Origin: Ruminococcus sp.
GTDB taxonomy: Bacteria; Bacillota; Clostridia; Oscillospirales; Ruminococcaceae
DNA length: 64,000 nt
Assembly: GCA_017961625.1 (NCBI GenBank)
Contig: JAGCWY010000073.1
Coordinates: 1 to 64,000, forward strand
Reading direction: 5' to 3'
A program made the translations under genes and the position numbers. The notes beneath the pieces were generated by a model. That model saw nothing but the letters and a program-made list of their open reading frames with translations. It was not told the DNA's origin and did not search any database. Position 1 is the stretch's first letter. Each line of letters opens with the position of its first letter. Shown piece by piece: positions 17,792 to 25,504 of this stretch.

Positions 17792-20176
17792 TCAATTCAC
17801 CTCCGTTTCTTCCAGTCTTGTAGTCATAATCTTGTAGAGCATCGTATCCTTAGGAAATTTATCAACGAATGGTATGATAACATTTCCATAGAATATCAGT
17901 CCTTCACCCGGACCGGAATTTGTAACGTATGAAAGCTGATGAGGAGAGATATTCAGCTGCTTTGCGAGTATCTGACGATCACCGCCTGCCTGATTGAGCA
18001 TATAGATGAAATCAGAGTTTTCAAAGATGTTCTCAACTTCACGGCTCGAAAGCAGATCCTTGACGTTCTGAGTAAGGCCAGTCGGAATACCGCCCCACTT
18101 TCTGAATCGTTTCCATATTTCTACAGAGTAAGCTGCTGTCTGTTCCTCTTTCAAAAGAAGGTGAAACTCATCGATATAATATCGGGTTGATTTGTGTTCT
18201 GTCCGGTTTACCGTAACACGATTCCATACGCAGTCCTGAACAACAAGCATTCCAAGTTTTTTCAGCTGTTTGCCGAGTTCCTTTATATCGAAGCAAATCA
18301 ATCGGTTGTCCATATCAACGTTAGTACGATGATTGAAGATATTCAGTGAGCCTGTAACGTACATTTCAAGTGCTGTTGCTATGCGTATAGCTTCCGGTTC
18401 AGGCTGACTGAGAATGAGATTATATAGGTCCTGAAGAATTGGCATTTCTGCTGTTTCAGGATCTGCGAGATATTCCCTGTAAACAAGGCGTACACAGCGG
18501 TCAATGATAGTCTTTTCGATAGGTTCAAGACCGTTTTTACCTCCTACGATCAGTTCACACATAGATAATACAAAATCTGATTTGAGTGCGAGAGGATTTT
18601 CATCTTCCGAATAGTTGAGGTTTATATCAAGAGGATTGATATACTGTGTTGAGTTCGGAGATATCCGTATCACCTGGCCATTCAGCCTGTTTACGAGAGG
18701 GAAGTATTCTGCCTCTGGATCACATATAATAATGTCATCTTTTGTAGTCAGAAAGGCATTTGCGATTTCTCTCTTGGCCGAGAAAGATTTACCGGTTCCG
18801 GGAGTGCCGAGGATGATGCCATTCGGATTTTTCAGCTGTTTACGGTCGCAGAGTATCATGTTGTTTGAAAGAGCATTCAACCCGTAATAAATGGATTCAC
18901 CGTCCTGAAACAGCTCCTGAGTAGTAAACGGCACAAAAATAGCCGTACTTGAAGTGGTCAGCCCTCGTTTTATCTCAATTTCGTTTATACCTATCGGGAC
19001 ACAAGCCATAATACCGTCTTCCTGTTGATAATCCAGACGTTTAATCTGGCAGTTGTATTTCTGTGCAATGCCCTGTTCCTGAAAAATGATATTATCAAGC
19101 TTTCCTTTGGTATCTGCCGTGTTCATAATTAGAATAGTGACCATGAACAGGCGTTCATTTCTGTTCTGCAGGTCATTTAGAAGAGCTTTTGCATCTTTAC
19201 CGAATGTGTTTATATCGGAAGGCATAATGTCGATATCATATCCGTTGCGGAAAGCCTTTTTCTGTTCTTCCATTTTCATCTTATCAAGGTCGGTTATTTT
19301 TCTTTTGATAGTCTTTATTGCCTTATTTTGATCAATTGACTGAAGGTGAATTGAAAGGGTGATGTTATGATCAACATTCAGGAAGTCTGCAAGTATCTTA
19401 TCTGACATTTCACTTGCAAGTATCTGGACAAATGATATAGCTCCTATCTGTTCTCCCATACGGAAACTGTTTCCTTTGGAGAAATCAAATGAGGAAGGAG
19501 CTATGAAGTCCTTTACTGAAAGACCAGACTGCGGAAGCAGTTCCCATGAAAATCTGAATTTCTCCCTACCTTTGGGATTGAAGCAGCGATGAAGAATAGC
19601 AAGACGCTCAGCCCCATTAAGAGTCTGTGCCAGTACACCCATCGTTTTGAAATTACCGATAATATCGGCTTCTATACGTTCAAGCTTTGATTTTGCTTCT
19701 TTTAAATCCTTGGCTTCTATTCCGAATGTTATGAACTTTGTCCTTACAAGGCCGTTATTGCCCTTTGCAAGCTGATTTTTCAGCATTTCGGAATATTCAC
19801 TTCGGATATCGTCGAATCCATCACCCTGGGGAGCGAGTTCTATCATTTTTTCAAATTCTTCCAGATCTGATAATTGGTTCAGGAAAGACAGCTGAACATT
19901 GATCGAGCAGTCAAAATAGTTGAGAAATTCGCAGTAACTGTCAAATATCGCTGTTTTATCTTCGTTCTTGGCAAGCTGATAGTTGATATCAAAAAACTGT
20001 ATCGTTTTTGTATAATGATTTCCATAAGTTCGGCAGATACCGTCCTTATACATCTGCTGAAACTTGATAGACTGCTGTGCGGTTACCGGCGTTTTTCCAT
20101 TGCCGTCAGGACGAGCCTTTTTTACGGCTGCATCGACCATTTTTTTCTGTTTCCCTGTGAGCTTTGTTTTTATCAT
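17792..20176 (-). CDS. VirB4/TrsE-type conjugation ATPase
   Basis: A 794-residue ATPase that powers the type IV secretion channel. The C-terminal half has the Walker A motif LGTPGTGKSFSAKRE near residue 460 and the Walker B region RYYIDEFHLLL near 665, then LTQNVKDLL and a conserved C-terminal lobe. The N-terminal half matches the CagE/TrbE-like region. It overlaps the PrgI gene by 71 bases; GGAGG lies 15 bases upstream of the chosen ATG, so an internal Met at 20140 is a possible alternative start. The neighbours PrgI, VirB6-like and VirD4 give the full channel set. Confidence 0.93.
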   Translation of the reverse strand: MIKTKLTGKQKKMVDAAVKKARPDGNGKTPVTAQQSIKFQQMYKDGICRTYGNHYTKTIQFFDINYQLAKNEDKTAIFDSYCEFLNYFDCSINVQLSFLNQLSDLEEFEKMIELAPQGDGFDDIRSEYSEMLKNQLAKGNNGLVRTKFITFGIEAKDLKEAKSKLERIEADIIGNFKTMGVLAQTLNGAERLAILHRCFNPKGREKFRFSWELLPQSGLSVKDFIAPSSFDFSKGNSFRMGEQIGAISFVQILASEMSDKILADFLNVDHNITLSIHLQSIDQNKAIKTIKRKITDLDKMKMEEQKKAFRNGYDIDIMPSDINTFGKDAKALLNDLQNRNERLFMVTILIMNTADTKGKLDNIIFQEQGIAQKYNCQIKRLDYQQEDGIMACVPIGINEIEIKRGLTTSSTAIFVPFTTQELFQDGESIYYGLNALSNNMILCDRKQLKNPNGIILGTPGTGKSFSAKREIANAFLTTKDDIIICDPEAEYFPLVNRLNGQVIRISPNSTQYINPLDINLNYSEDENPLALKSDFVLSMCELIVGGKNGLEPIEKTIIDRCVRLVYREYLADPETAEMPILQDLYNLILSQPEPEAIRIATALEMYVTGSLNIFNHRTNVDMDNRLICFDIKELGKQLKKLGMLVVQDCVWNRVTVNRTEHKSTRYYIDEFHLLLKEEQTAAYSVEIWKRFRKWGGIPTGLTQNVKDLLSSREVENIFENSDFIYMLNQAGGDRQILAKQLNISPHQLSYVTNSGPGEGLIFYGNVIIPFVDKFPKDTMLYKIMTTRLEETEVN

Positions 20177-20534
20177 AGAAAATGTTATTTACCTCCTTTT
20201 CAAGATCATACTGTTTTTGTGCGTATTCGTAAATATTTTCAGTTCTGTAAGGCCGCTTTTTAGGCCGTATAAACCTTGATGTTATGAAGACCTTTGCCAC
20301 TTTTTCAAATGACAGACCGTTTTTCTCATACATAGCCATGAGGAAAAAAGGCATGGCTATGATGATAAGAATGAGCATTGCAAGAGTATTTCCTATATGG
20401 CTTCTTGTAAGAAAATAAACGGGAACGGCAGTAAAGGCCGCTGCACTGAACCAGATAAGCTGCCGTTTAGTTAGATTGAATACGACTTTAGTCTTGACTT
20501 TATTCAAGTCTTTAGGAACCTGTACATAGGGCAT
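20106..20534 (-). CDS. PrgI family conjugation membrane protein
   Basis: A 142-residue protein, VirB3-like in role, with the typical opening YVQVPKDLNKVKTKVVFNLT, two hydrophobic helices (residues 27-45 and 50-70) and YEKNGLSFEKVAKVFI. PrgI proteins sit in the inner membrane next to the VirB4 ATPase. The gene overlaps the 53-residue gene upstream by 23 bases and the VirB4 gene downstream by 71 bases; the overlapped C-terminal tail is basic and unlikely to be folded. Confidence 0.9.
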   Translation of the reverse strand: MPYVQVPKDLNKVKTKVVFNLTKRQLIWFSAAAFTAVPVYFLTRSHIGNTLAMLILIIIAMPFFLMAMYEKNGLSFEKVAKVFITSRFIRPKKRPYRTENIYEYAQKQYDLEKEVNNIFYDKNKAHRETEKNGRCSRKKGSS

Positions 20535-20673
20535 TTATGAAATCCTCCCTTATCTGCTTATATGCCGGACTATCCTTTGGAATATCGTCGGCAAAATGAT
20601 AAATGAAGTCTGCAAGAGCTTCTTCCAGGTCTGAGCGGAGTTTCTTCATCTTTATCATATAGTTGTCGTTCAT
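20512..20673 (-). CDS. 53-residue conserved-looking small protein of the transfer operon
   Basis: A short gene read from the sequence. It begins MNDNYMIKMKKLRSDLEEAL, continues with an amphipathic acidic helix (ADFIYHFADDIPKDSPAYK) and ends CTGS. AGGAGG lies 6 bases before the ATG. It starts 9 bases after the VirB6-like gene and overlaps the PrgI start by 23 bases, as expected for a real, coupled gene. I do not recognise the family; a small accessory or regulatory protein of the channel is likely. Confidence 0.6.
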   Translation of the reverse strand: MNDNYMIKMKKLRSDLEEALADFIYHFADDIPKDSPAYKQIREDFINALCTGS

Positions 20674-20681
20674 ATTTCCTC

Positions 20682-21551
20682 CTATCGTGCGTTGAAAATT
20701 GACTTTGATATCGAAGATGTCTTGAATAATGTCAGGCAGAGCACGATCGAGTATCCACCTATGCGCATCAACATGCCGTGAAGATCTTTAACAGTCGTAA
20801 TATCCTTAACAAGAGCAGAATAGATACCTACAAGCACCATGATGAAAAAAGCCTGAAAGGCCAGTGCCACAAGACTGCGGATATAGTTTGTTCCGATATT
20901 GCCCCATTCACGATTTGTCATAGTAGCAAATGGTATAGGTGCAACAGAACAATACATATAGATCTCTATCATTCTGCTTGTAAGAACAACTGTAACAAGA
21001 ATTGCTATTGCTTTGACTGCGAGGCCAACCACCGCTGCTTCCAGCATCATAACTATTAATGAACCTGTGTCCATTTTGTCAAGAGTAGATCTGAAATCCA
21101 GATATATCTCATTTACATCAACGTATGTGTCATTGGTGATTGATTCAGCTGACTGATTAACTATCCATTGACCGACATCAAATATTGCCATTGTTATCTC
21201 GAATGTGTGAGACAGGAGCATTACAGCAACACATGCTTTGAAACAGAATTTGAAAAAAATAAAGGTCTCAATGTCATGCATGTTGTTTTTTTCTGTTATT
21301 GTAGATATAAGCTCATAACATAGAACAGCAGTGATTATAAGACCGGCTATCGGTATGATCACATTATTTGATAGATTCTGTATCATAGAAAATACACTCT
21401 TGTTCCACTGTGCAGGAGTAAGAGCCACCTCTTTGCTCACATTACCGACGGAAGCGTTTGCGTCGTCAAATATTCCTATGAACATTCCGCCACATGCATC
21501 CACAAAGAAATCGTGTATGGCATCGCCAATAGCATCTATGATTTTGTCCAT
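20682..21551 (-). CDS. TrbL/VirB6-like conjugation channel protein
   Basis: A 289-residue polytopic membrane protein with about six helices, beginning MDKIIDAIGDAIHDFFVDA and including NVIIPIAGLIITAVLCYELI, VAVMLLSHTFEIT and MIEIYMYCSVAPIPFATM. The helix content and position between Maff2 and PrgI identify it as the VirB6-type inner-membrane channel part of Tn1549-like elements. AGGAAAGG precedes the ATG. It probably forms the DNA path through the membrane. Confidence 0.85.
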   Translation of the reverse strand: MDKIIDAIGDAIHDFFVDACGGMFIGIFDDANASVGNVSKEVALTPAQWNKSVFSMIQNLSNNVIIPIAGLIITAVLCYELISTITEKNNMHDIETFIFFKFCFKACVAVMLLSHTFEITMAIFDVGQWIVNQSAESITNDTYVDVNEIYLDFRSTLDKMDTGSLIVMMLEAAVVGLAVKAIAILVTVVLTSRMIEIYMYCSVAPIPFATMTNREWGNIGTNYIRSLVALAFQAFFIMVLVGIYSALVKDITTVKDLHGMLMRIGGYSIVLCLTLFKTSSISKSIFNAR

Positions 21552-21590
21552 TACATACCACCTTTCCTCTTATTTATATATATAGCAGAA

Positions 21591-21608
21591 GTCTGCCTTT
21601 CGGCAGAC
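21591..21608 (-). repeat. intercistronic hairpin between Maff2 and the VirB6-like gene
   Basis: GTCTGCC-TTTC-GGCAGAC forms a tight stem-loop with no T tract. It may set the relative yield of the Maff2 and channel messages through RNA processing or partial stopping. Confidence 0.5.
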
Positions 21609-21632
21609 CTCCGCAGGAGATCAAAACGGTTT

Positions 21633-21848
21633 TTAACCGAAAAGACCGTTGAGAAGCGGAACGAGAGTTGTTCCGATAAGGGCGACACCGCCGCCGGCCA
21701 TGAGCTGCTTCATACCCTGAGACTTAGCACCGGGGTTATCGTTTCCGTAACCTTCGAGAAGATTGATAACTCCCCAGATACCAAGACCTGCACCGAGAGC
21801 TATAACAAGTGTCTGAAGAACGCCTACTGCTGAAGTAAAAAATCCCAT
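21633..21848 (-). CDS. Maff2 family small membrane protein
   Basis: A 71-residue protein with two hydrophobic helices around the family signature NLLEGYGNDNPGAKSQGMKQ. Size, two-helix layout and place in the operon resemble VirB2/TrbC pilins, so a structural role in the mating channel is likely but inferred. GAAAGGAAATT precedes the ATG. It is one of the most conserved proteins of this element type. Confidence 0.9.
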   Translation of the reverse strand: MGFFTSAVGVLQTLVIALGAGLGIWGVINLLEGYGNDNPGAKSQGMKQLMAGGGVALIGTTLVPLLNGLFG

Positions 21849-21914
21849 AATTAAAATTTCCTTTCAAATTTAATGATTTTTGGCATAAAAAAGCCAGCGT
21901 GTTTACGCTGGTTC

Positions 21915-23678
21915 CTATGCGTTTTCGGTTCCACAGTCATATACTTCGACTGTGTCTGTGCTTTTGATTTTGAGATTATGAGACAGGAACTTTTCGATGC
22001 TGAAAAGGTTCTTTTCATCAGCGTCAGATGTGAGAGCGTATTTTGGATGCTTCGTATAATCATATTTGTTACTCAGAAAAGGTCTGACGCCTCTAAGCTG
22101 CAAAATACACTTGCTTCCGTCCATAACGCTGAGTTCATCCATGCTCATAAGCTCTTTTCCCGTTTTCTGATAGTTCAGAGAGTGGGAAGTCTCTTTGCCT
22201 CTGCTTTCGCCTGTATTGTAGAGGTCAATAGTTTCCTTTCCGAGTATTTCGGAAAGATCTTTAAGAGTGGTCTTTTCCTTTCCTCCAAGAAAAAGCGTAG
22301 TATCGCAGTTGCCGGCGATAGTATCAGCATTGTCCTTGTATATGGCTTTGAGCTGACTCTGAGCCTGAAGAATTACACAAGCTGATATCTTACGGCTTCG
22401 TATAGTTGCGATGAGCTTCTCGAATTTGGGTATCTGACCTATATTACTGAATTCATCAAGGATACAGCGGACCGGAACAGGCAGTTTTCCACCATAATGA
22501 TCGTCTGCCTTATCACAGAGAAGGTTGAAGAGCTGAGTGTACATTATGGCTACGATAAAGTTAAAGGTATCATCCGTATCGGAGATTATGACAAAAAGTG
22601 CCGTCTTTTTATCGCCTAACGTATCAAGTTCAAGCTCATCATATTCTGTGAGTTCACGCAGTTCCTTTATATCAAACGGAGCAAGTCTTGCTCCGCAGGA
22701 AATAAGGATGCTTTTGGCAGTTTTTCCGGCAGCCAGCTTATATTTCTTATATTGCCTTACAGCAAAATGCCCCGGATCTTTGGCTTCCAGTTCATTGAAA
22801 AGGATATCGATCGGATTTGTGAAAGTCTCATCGTCCTCACGTGTTTCCGATGAATTGATCATTTCGATAAGGGTGTTAAGGTTTTTTTCATCATCAGGTG
22901 CCTCATACCAGATATATCCGATAAGTGCCGAATAATAAAGTCGTTCTGCCTTCACCCAGAAATCCTCGCCGCTCTGCGTTCCTTCACCCTTTGTATTGGC
23001 AATTATGGTGTTTACCAGTTTCAGGATGTCTTTTTCTGAACGAATATATGCCATTGGGTTGTAATGCATAGACTTGGCGAAGTTTATGGTGTTCAGGATC
23101 TTTAAACTGTAACCTCCTTTCAGTAATGCATTTCCGACTTCATTTACAACTGTACCTTTCGGATCTGTCACAACATAGCTGCTGTGCATCTGTAAAAGAT
23201 TTGGTTTGACGAAAAATCGCGTTTTACCGCTTCCAGAACCTCCGATAACAAGGACATTCTTATTCCTTGCATATTTCGGTCCGGCTTTTGGCTGGTTGTC
23301 CATGGTCAGCTTTTCAGTTTCAGTCAGAATAATGTTATCTTCGAATTTTTCAGCCATATATGGCTTTATATCTTCTGCTGTGCCCCATCGTGCTGAACCA
23401 TATTCAACTCCTTTACGGTATTTTTTCGCGTTTTTTCCTTTTATCCAGACGATTACCTTAACGATAACTGCTCCGGCAGCGCCGATAAGAAGATCTATTG
23501 GTTCAAAACTCGGTAACGGATCAGAGAATACCTTTCCTAAACCGTTTATACCTTCTATGATCTTTTCACCAGTAGTCGCTCCGGGGGTAGATGTGAAGGC
23601 TTCTGAAGCCTTATTGAAGAAATAACCAAGGAACGCGAATGGCAGTATCTTTACTGTTTTCTGCTTATTGAATCTCAT
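21915..23678 (-). CDS. VirD4/TraG-type coupling ATPase
   Basis: A 587-residue type IV coupling protein that hands the relaxase-DNA complex to the channel. It has N-terminal membrane segments (residues 10-25 and 60-75), Walker A LVIGGSGSGKTRFFVKP near 147, Walker B region RCILDEFSNIGQIPKFE near 405 and VILQAQSQLKAIY. The start shares one base with the PcfB stop (TGATG), so the two proteins are made together; PcfB is the known helper of this coupling protein in pCF10-like systems. Confidence 0.95.
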   Translation of the reverse strand: MRFNKQKTVKILPFAFLGYFFNKASEAFTSTPGATTGEKIIEGINGLGKVFSDPLPSFEPIDLLIGAAGAVIVKVIVWIKGKNAKKYRKGVEYGSARWGTAEDIKPYMAEKFEDNIILTETEKLTMDNQPKAGPKYARNKNVLVIGGSGSGKTRFFVKPNLLQMHSSYVVTDPKGTVVNEVGNALLKGGYSLKILNTINFAKSMHYNPMAYIRSEKDILKLVNTIIANTKGEGTQSGEDFWVKAERLYYSALIGYIWYEAPDDEKNLNTLIEMINSSETREDDETFTNPIDILFNELEAKDPGHFAVRQYKKYKLAAGKTAKSILISCGARLAPFDIKELRELTEYDELELDTLGDKKTALFVIISDTDDTFNFIVAIMYTQLFNLLCDKADDHYGGKLPVPVRCILDEFSNIGQIPKFEKLIATIRSRKISACVILQAQSQLKAIYKDNADTIAGNCDTTLFLGGKEKTTLKDLSEILGKETIDLYNTGESRGKETSHSLNYQKTGKELMSMDELSVMDGSKCILQLRGVRPFLSNKYDYTKHPKYALTSDADEKNLFSIEKFLSHNLKIKSTDTVEVYDCGTENA

Positions 23679-24160
23679 CAGCGTTCTGCCTCCCGCGTTC
23701 TGGTCTTTTCTCTTGTACGTTCCTTATTTTTCTGAGGTGTAAGTTCCTTAAGACGTGTAATAATTGACGTTTTTTTATTATTTTCTTTATTTGCGCTGTG
23801 ACTGTTCAGGAAATCCTTGAACGCTGTAGTCATTATTTCGCTGTCCTTCGCACGGAAGAAGATAGTATACCTGGGCGGTTCCTCTGAACTGTCCTTTTTC
23901 AGCGAATAATCTATGCCGTATTTCCTTGCTGTCTTTTCAAAAGCCTTGATATTTTGATCATTTATCTCAATATTCGTGACTGAAGCATTATCGTTTCCAC
24001 GTATAAGAGCTTTTAAGGGTTGTTTTCCATGGATTATTACAGAATTATGCTTTTTCTGTAATTCAAGAAGTTTTTTTAATACTTTTACAAGAACATTCGT
24101 TGTAACCTTAGTGGACTTGAATGACAAGGCAACAATTTTCTCATTGTTGTATTCCTGCAT
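23678..24160 (-). CDS. PcfB family (DUF3801) conjugation accessory protein
   Basis: A 160-residue protein with a basic tail rich in Lys/Arg/Glu and the PcfB core YTIFFRAKDSEIMTTAFKDF. In the enterococcal plasmid pCF10, PcfB brings the relaxase to the coupling protein, and the gene order here (next to VirD4, with one base shared) supports the same job. GGAGGTATGT precedes the ATG. Confidence 0.85.
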   Translation of the reverse strand: MQEYNNEKIVALSFKSTKVTTNVLVKVLKKLLELQKKHNSVIIHGKQPLKALIRGNDNASVTNIEINDQNIKAFEKTARKYGIDYSLKKDSSEEPPRYTIFFRAKDSEIMTTAFKDFLNSHSANKENNKKTSIITRLKELTPQKNKERTREKTRTREAER

Positions 24161-24229
24161 ACATACCTCCTTTCTGCATCAGGGTACAAAAATAGCAGCT
24201 AAGAAAAACACTTAACTGCTTTAATAGGA

Positions 24230-25039
24230 TTACTCTGTACCGTACAGGTCGTGATTGACTTCTGCTGTATAATAGTTGTTGATAGTTGACGGAGCATTGT
24301 AAAGAGCTGTCATGAGATAAGCTTTGATATTTCTGATTTTAGTGGTGTTTTTATCAAGGCAGGATAGAACATATTCAATATGAGAGGAGTCGATTTTCAG
24401 AAAACGACTCCTGACAAGCTCTGTCGGAACAGCCTTCCTGCCAATAATCATTGACTGAGAGGATGAACAGATACATTCAAGCATGATATCAATGATCTCA
24501 TCAAGCCTTTGACTGTCAACCTGTTCTTTAAGCGCCTCATAATCAATGTTCCCATAAATGGTTTCCTTATAAAATCTTATCTTATCCATCATATCCGGCT
24601 GATTGATAGATAAGATATCAGGATAGTCTTTATTTGATTGTTCTTTATTTGATTGCTCTTTACTTAATTGTCCCGAAATCTCCCATCCGGGTTTTACCCA
24701 TCTGGAAATTTTCCGGTTAGGTGAACCTCGAATAGATTTACTGCTGATAGGGGACTGAAAAAAAGTGTACTGCATCTGTCCATACCTCCCATCACTGTTC
24801 CTTTCACGGTATCTGCTAAGATAGCCAGCGGCTTCAAGTTCCTTTAAAATAGAGGAGATAGTATCCGAACATTCCAAACAGATTGCTGATAGACCTTCTA
24901 TCGTCATATCCCAATCTGGAGGAAGGGAGAGAATAAGCGCCTGAAGTCCTTTGGCTTTAAGAGAAAGTCTTCTGTCTCGCATAAGCTCATTGGAAATAAC
25001 AGTAAAGCCGGAATTGAATTCGACCTTACAGTATGCCAT
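24230..25039 (-). CDS. RepA-like replication initiator (winged helix, DUF6017 C-terminus)
   Basis: A 269-residue protein. Residues 1-90 are a RepA_N-like winged helix (ISNELMRDRRLSLKAKGLQA, then LKELEAAGYLSRYRER); the C-terminal part NIKAYLMTALYNAP matches the DUF6017 region of element-encoded initiators. It probably starts rolling or theta replication of the excised circle. Its ATG shares one base with the stop of the small repeat protein upstream (TGATG), so their synthesis is coupled. A 69-base gap with no terminator separates it from pcfB. Confidence 0.8.
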   Translation of the reverse strand: MAYCKVEFNSGFTVISNELMRDRRLSLKAKGLQALILSLPPDWDMTIEGLSAICLECSDTISSILKELEAAGYLSRYRERNSDGRYGQMQYTFFQSPISSKSIRGSPNRKISRWVKPGWEISGQLSKEQSNKEQSNKDYPDILSINQPDMMDKIRFYKETIYGNIDYEALKEQVDSQRLDEIIDIMLECICSSSQSMIIGRKAVPTELVRSRFLKIDSSHIEYVLSCLDKNTTKIRNIKAYLMTALYNAPSTINNYYTAEVNHDLYGTE

Positions 25040-25269
25040 CAGCTGCCACCATCTCTTTTTAATTTTGAAAAGGTATAAGAAATTTTCAAAATACTATTGA
25101 CAAGTGGTTCGTTTTGTGCTTGGGGGAGACAGAAATTTTTTTCAAAAAAACTCTTGACAAACTCTTTGTTTTGTGCATTGAACCCTTCTGGAGAAATTTC
25201 AGAAAAGGTATTGACAAGCACTGGGTTTTGTGGTATGGTAGAGCTTCTGCATCTTGGTTTGTTTAACAT
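25039..25269 (-). CDS. 76-residue protein with three 19-residue repeats, coupled to the initiator gene
   Basis: I do not recognise this protein. The frame opens at 25338 but only the Met at 25269 has a plausible ribosome site (AAAGGA). It holds three tandem 19-residue units sharing QNxxLV(N/K), for example NPVLVNTFSEI and NEPLVNSILKI. At DNA level the units share a fixed motif with a 57-base period (see the repeat entry). The stop overlaps the initiator start, so the protein may serve to couple or limit initiator synthesis, and its DNA may be a binding site; both are inference. Confidence 0.5.
   Translation of the reverse strand: MLNKPRCRSSTIPQNPVLVNTFSEISPEGFNAQNKEFVKSFFEKNFCLPQAQNEPLVNSILKISYTFSKLKRDGGS
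25097..25233. repeat. three 57-bp-spaced repeats TTGACAA-N7-GTTTTGTG
   Basis: Plus-strand copies start at 25097, 25154 and 25211. All 15 fixed positions agree in all three while the 7-base core varies. They lie within the small gene directly upstream of the replication initiator, a usual place for iterons or autoregulatory sites. Confidence 0.7.
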
Positions 25270-25305
25270 GGACAAAACCATCCTTTCATTTTTATTCATA
25301 ACAAC

Positions 25306-25356
25306 AAAAAAGCCCCGTACCAACGGTGTATTAAACACCGCCGATACGAGGCTTTT
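25306..25356 (-). terminator. strong terminator between ppdK and the element
   Basis: AAAGCC(C)CGTA / TACG(A)GGCTTT with an inner CGGTGT/ACACCG stem; on the minus strand it is followed by TTTTTTGTTGTT. It would stop ppdK transcripts before the element genes, or act as an attenuator for them. Confidence 0.75.
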
Positions 25357-25368
25357 ATTAATTCAGAT

Positions 25369-25504
25369 TTATCCTACTTCAAGACACATTACCATAGTAA
25401 TGTCTTTCCATTGGTTCTTTCTAAGGTATTTTCCGTGAGCCTTTTGATAAGCTTGTGCTATTTCAAAGGTTATCGGATATTCCCATGAAATCGTGAACGG
25501 TTGA
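25369..25504 (-). pseudogene. possible 3' remnant of an interrupted gene at the element boundary
   Basis: Between the ppdK stop and the terminator an open frame of 45 codons without its own start codes for FTISWEYPITFEIAQAYQKA, then a basic stretch and MVMCLEVG before a stop. The composition is protein-like, so it may be the tail of a gene cut by integration, or simply chance. The element-chromosome junction is likely in or near this stretch. Confidence 0.3.

Noticed and set aside
25097..25217. TTGACAA boxes as plus-strand promoters
   Set aside because: No matching -10 boxes at 17 bases, and the boxes recur with the coding repeat.
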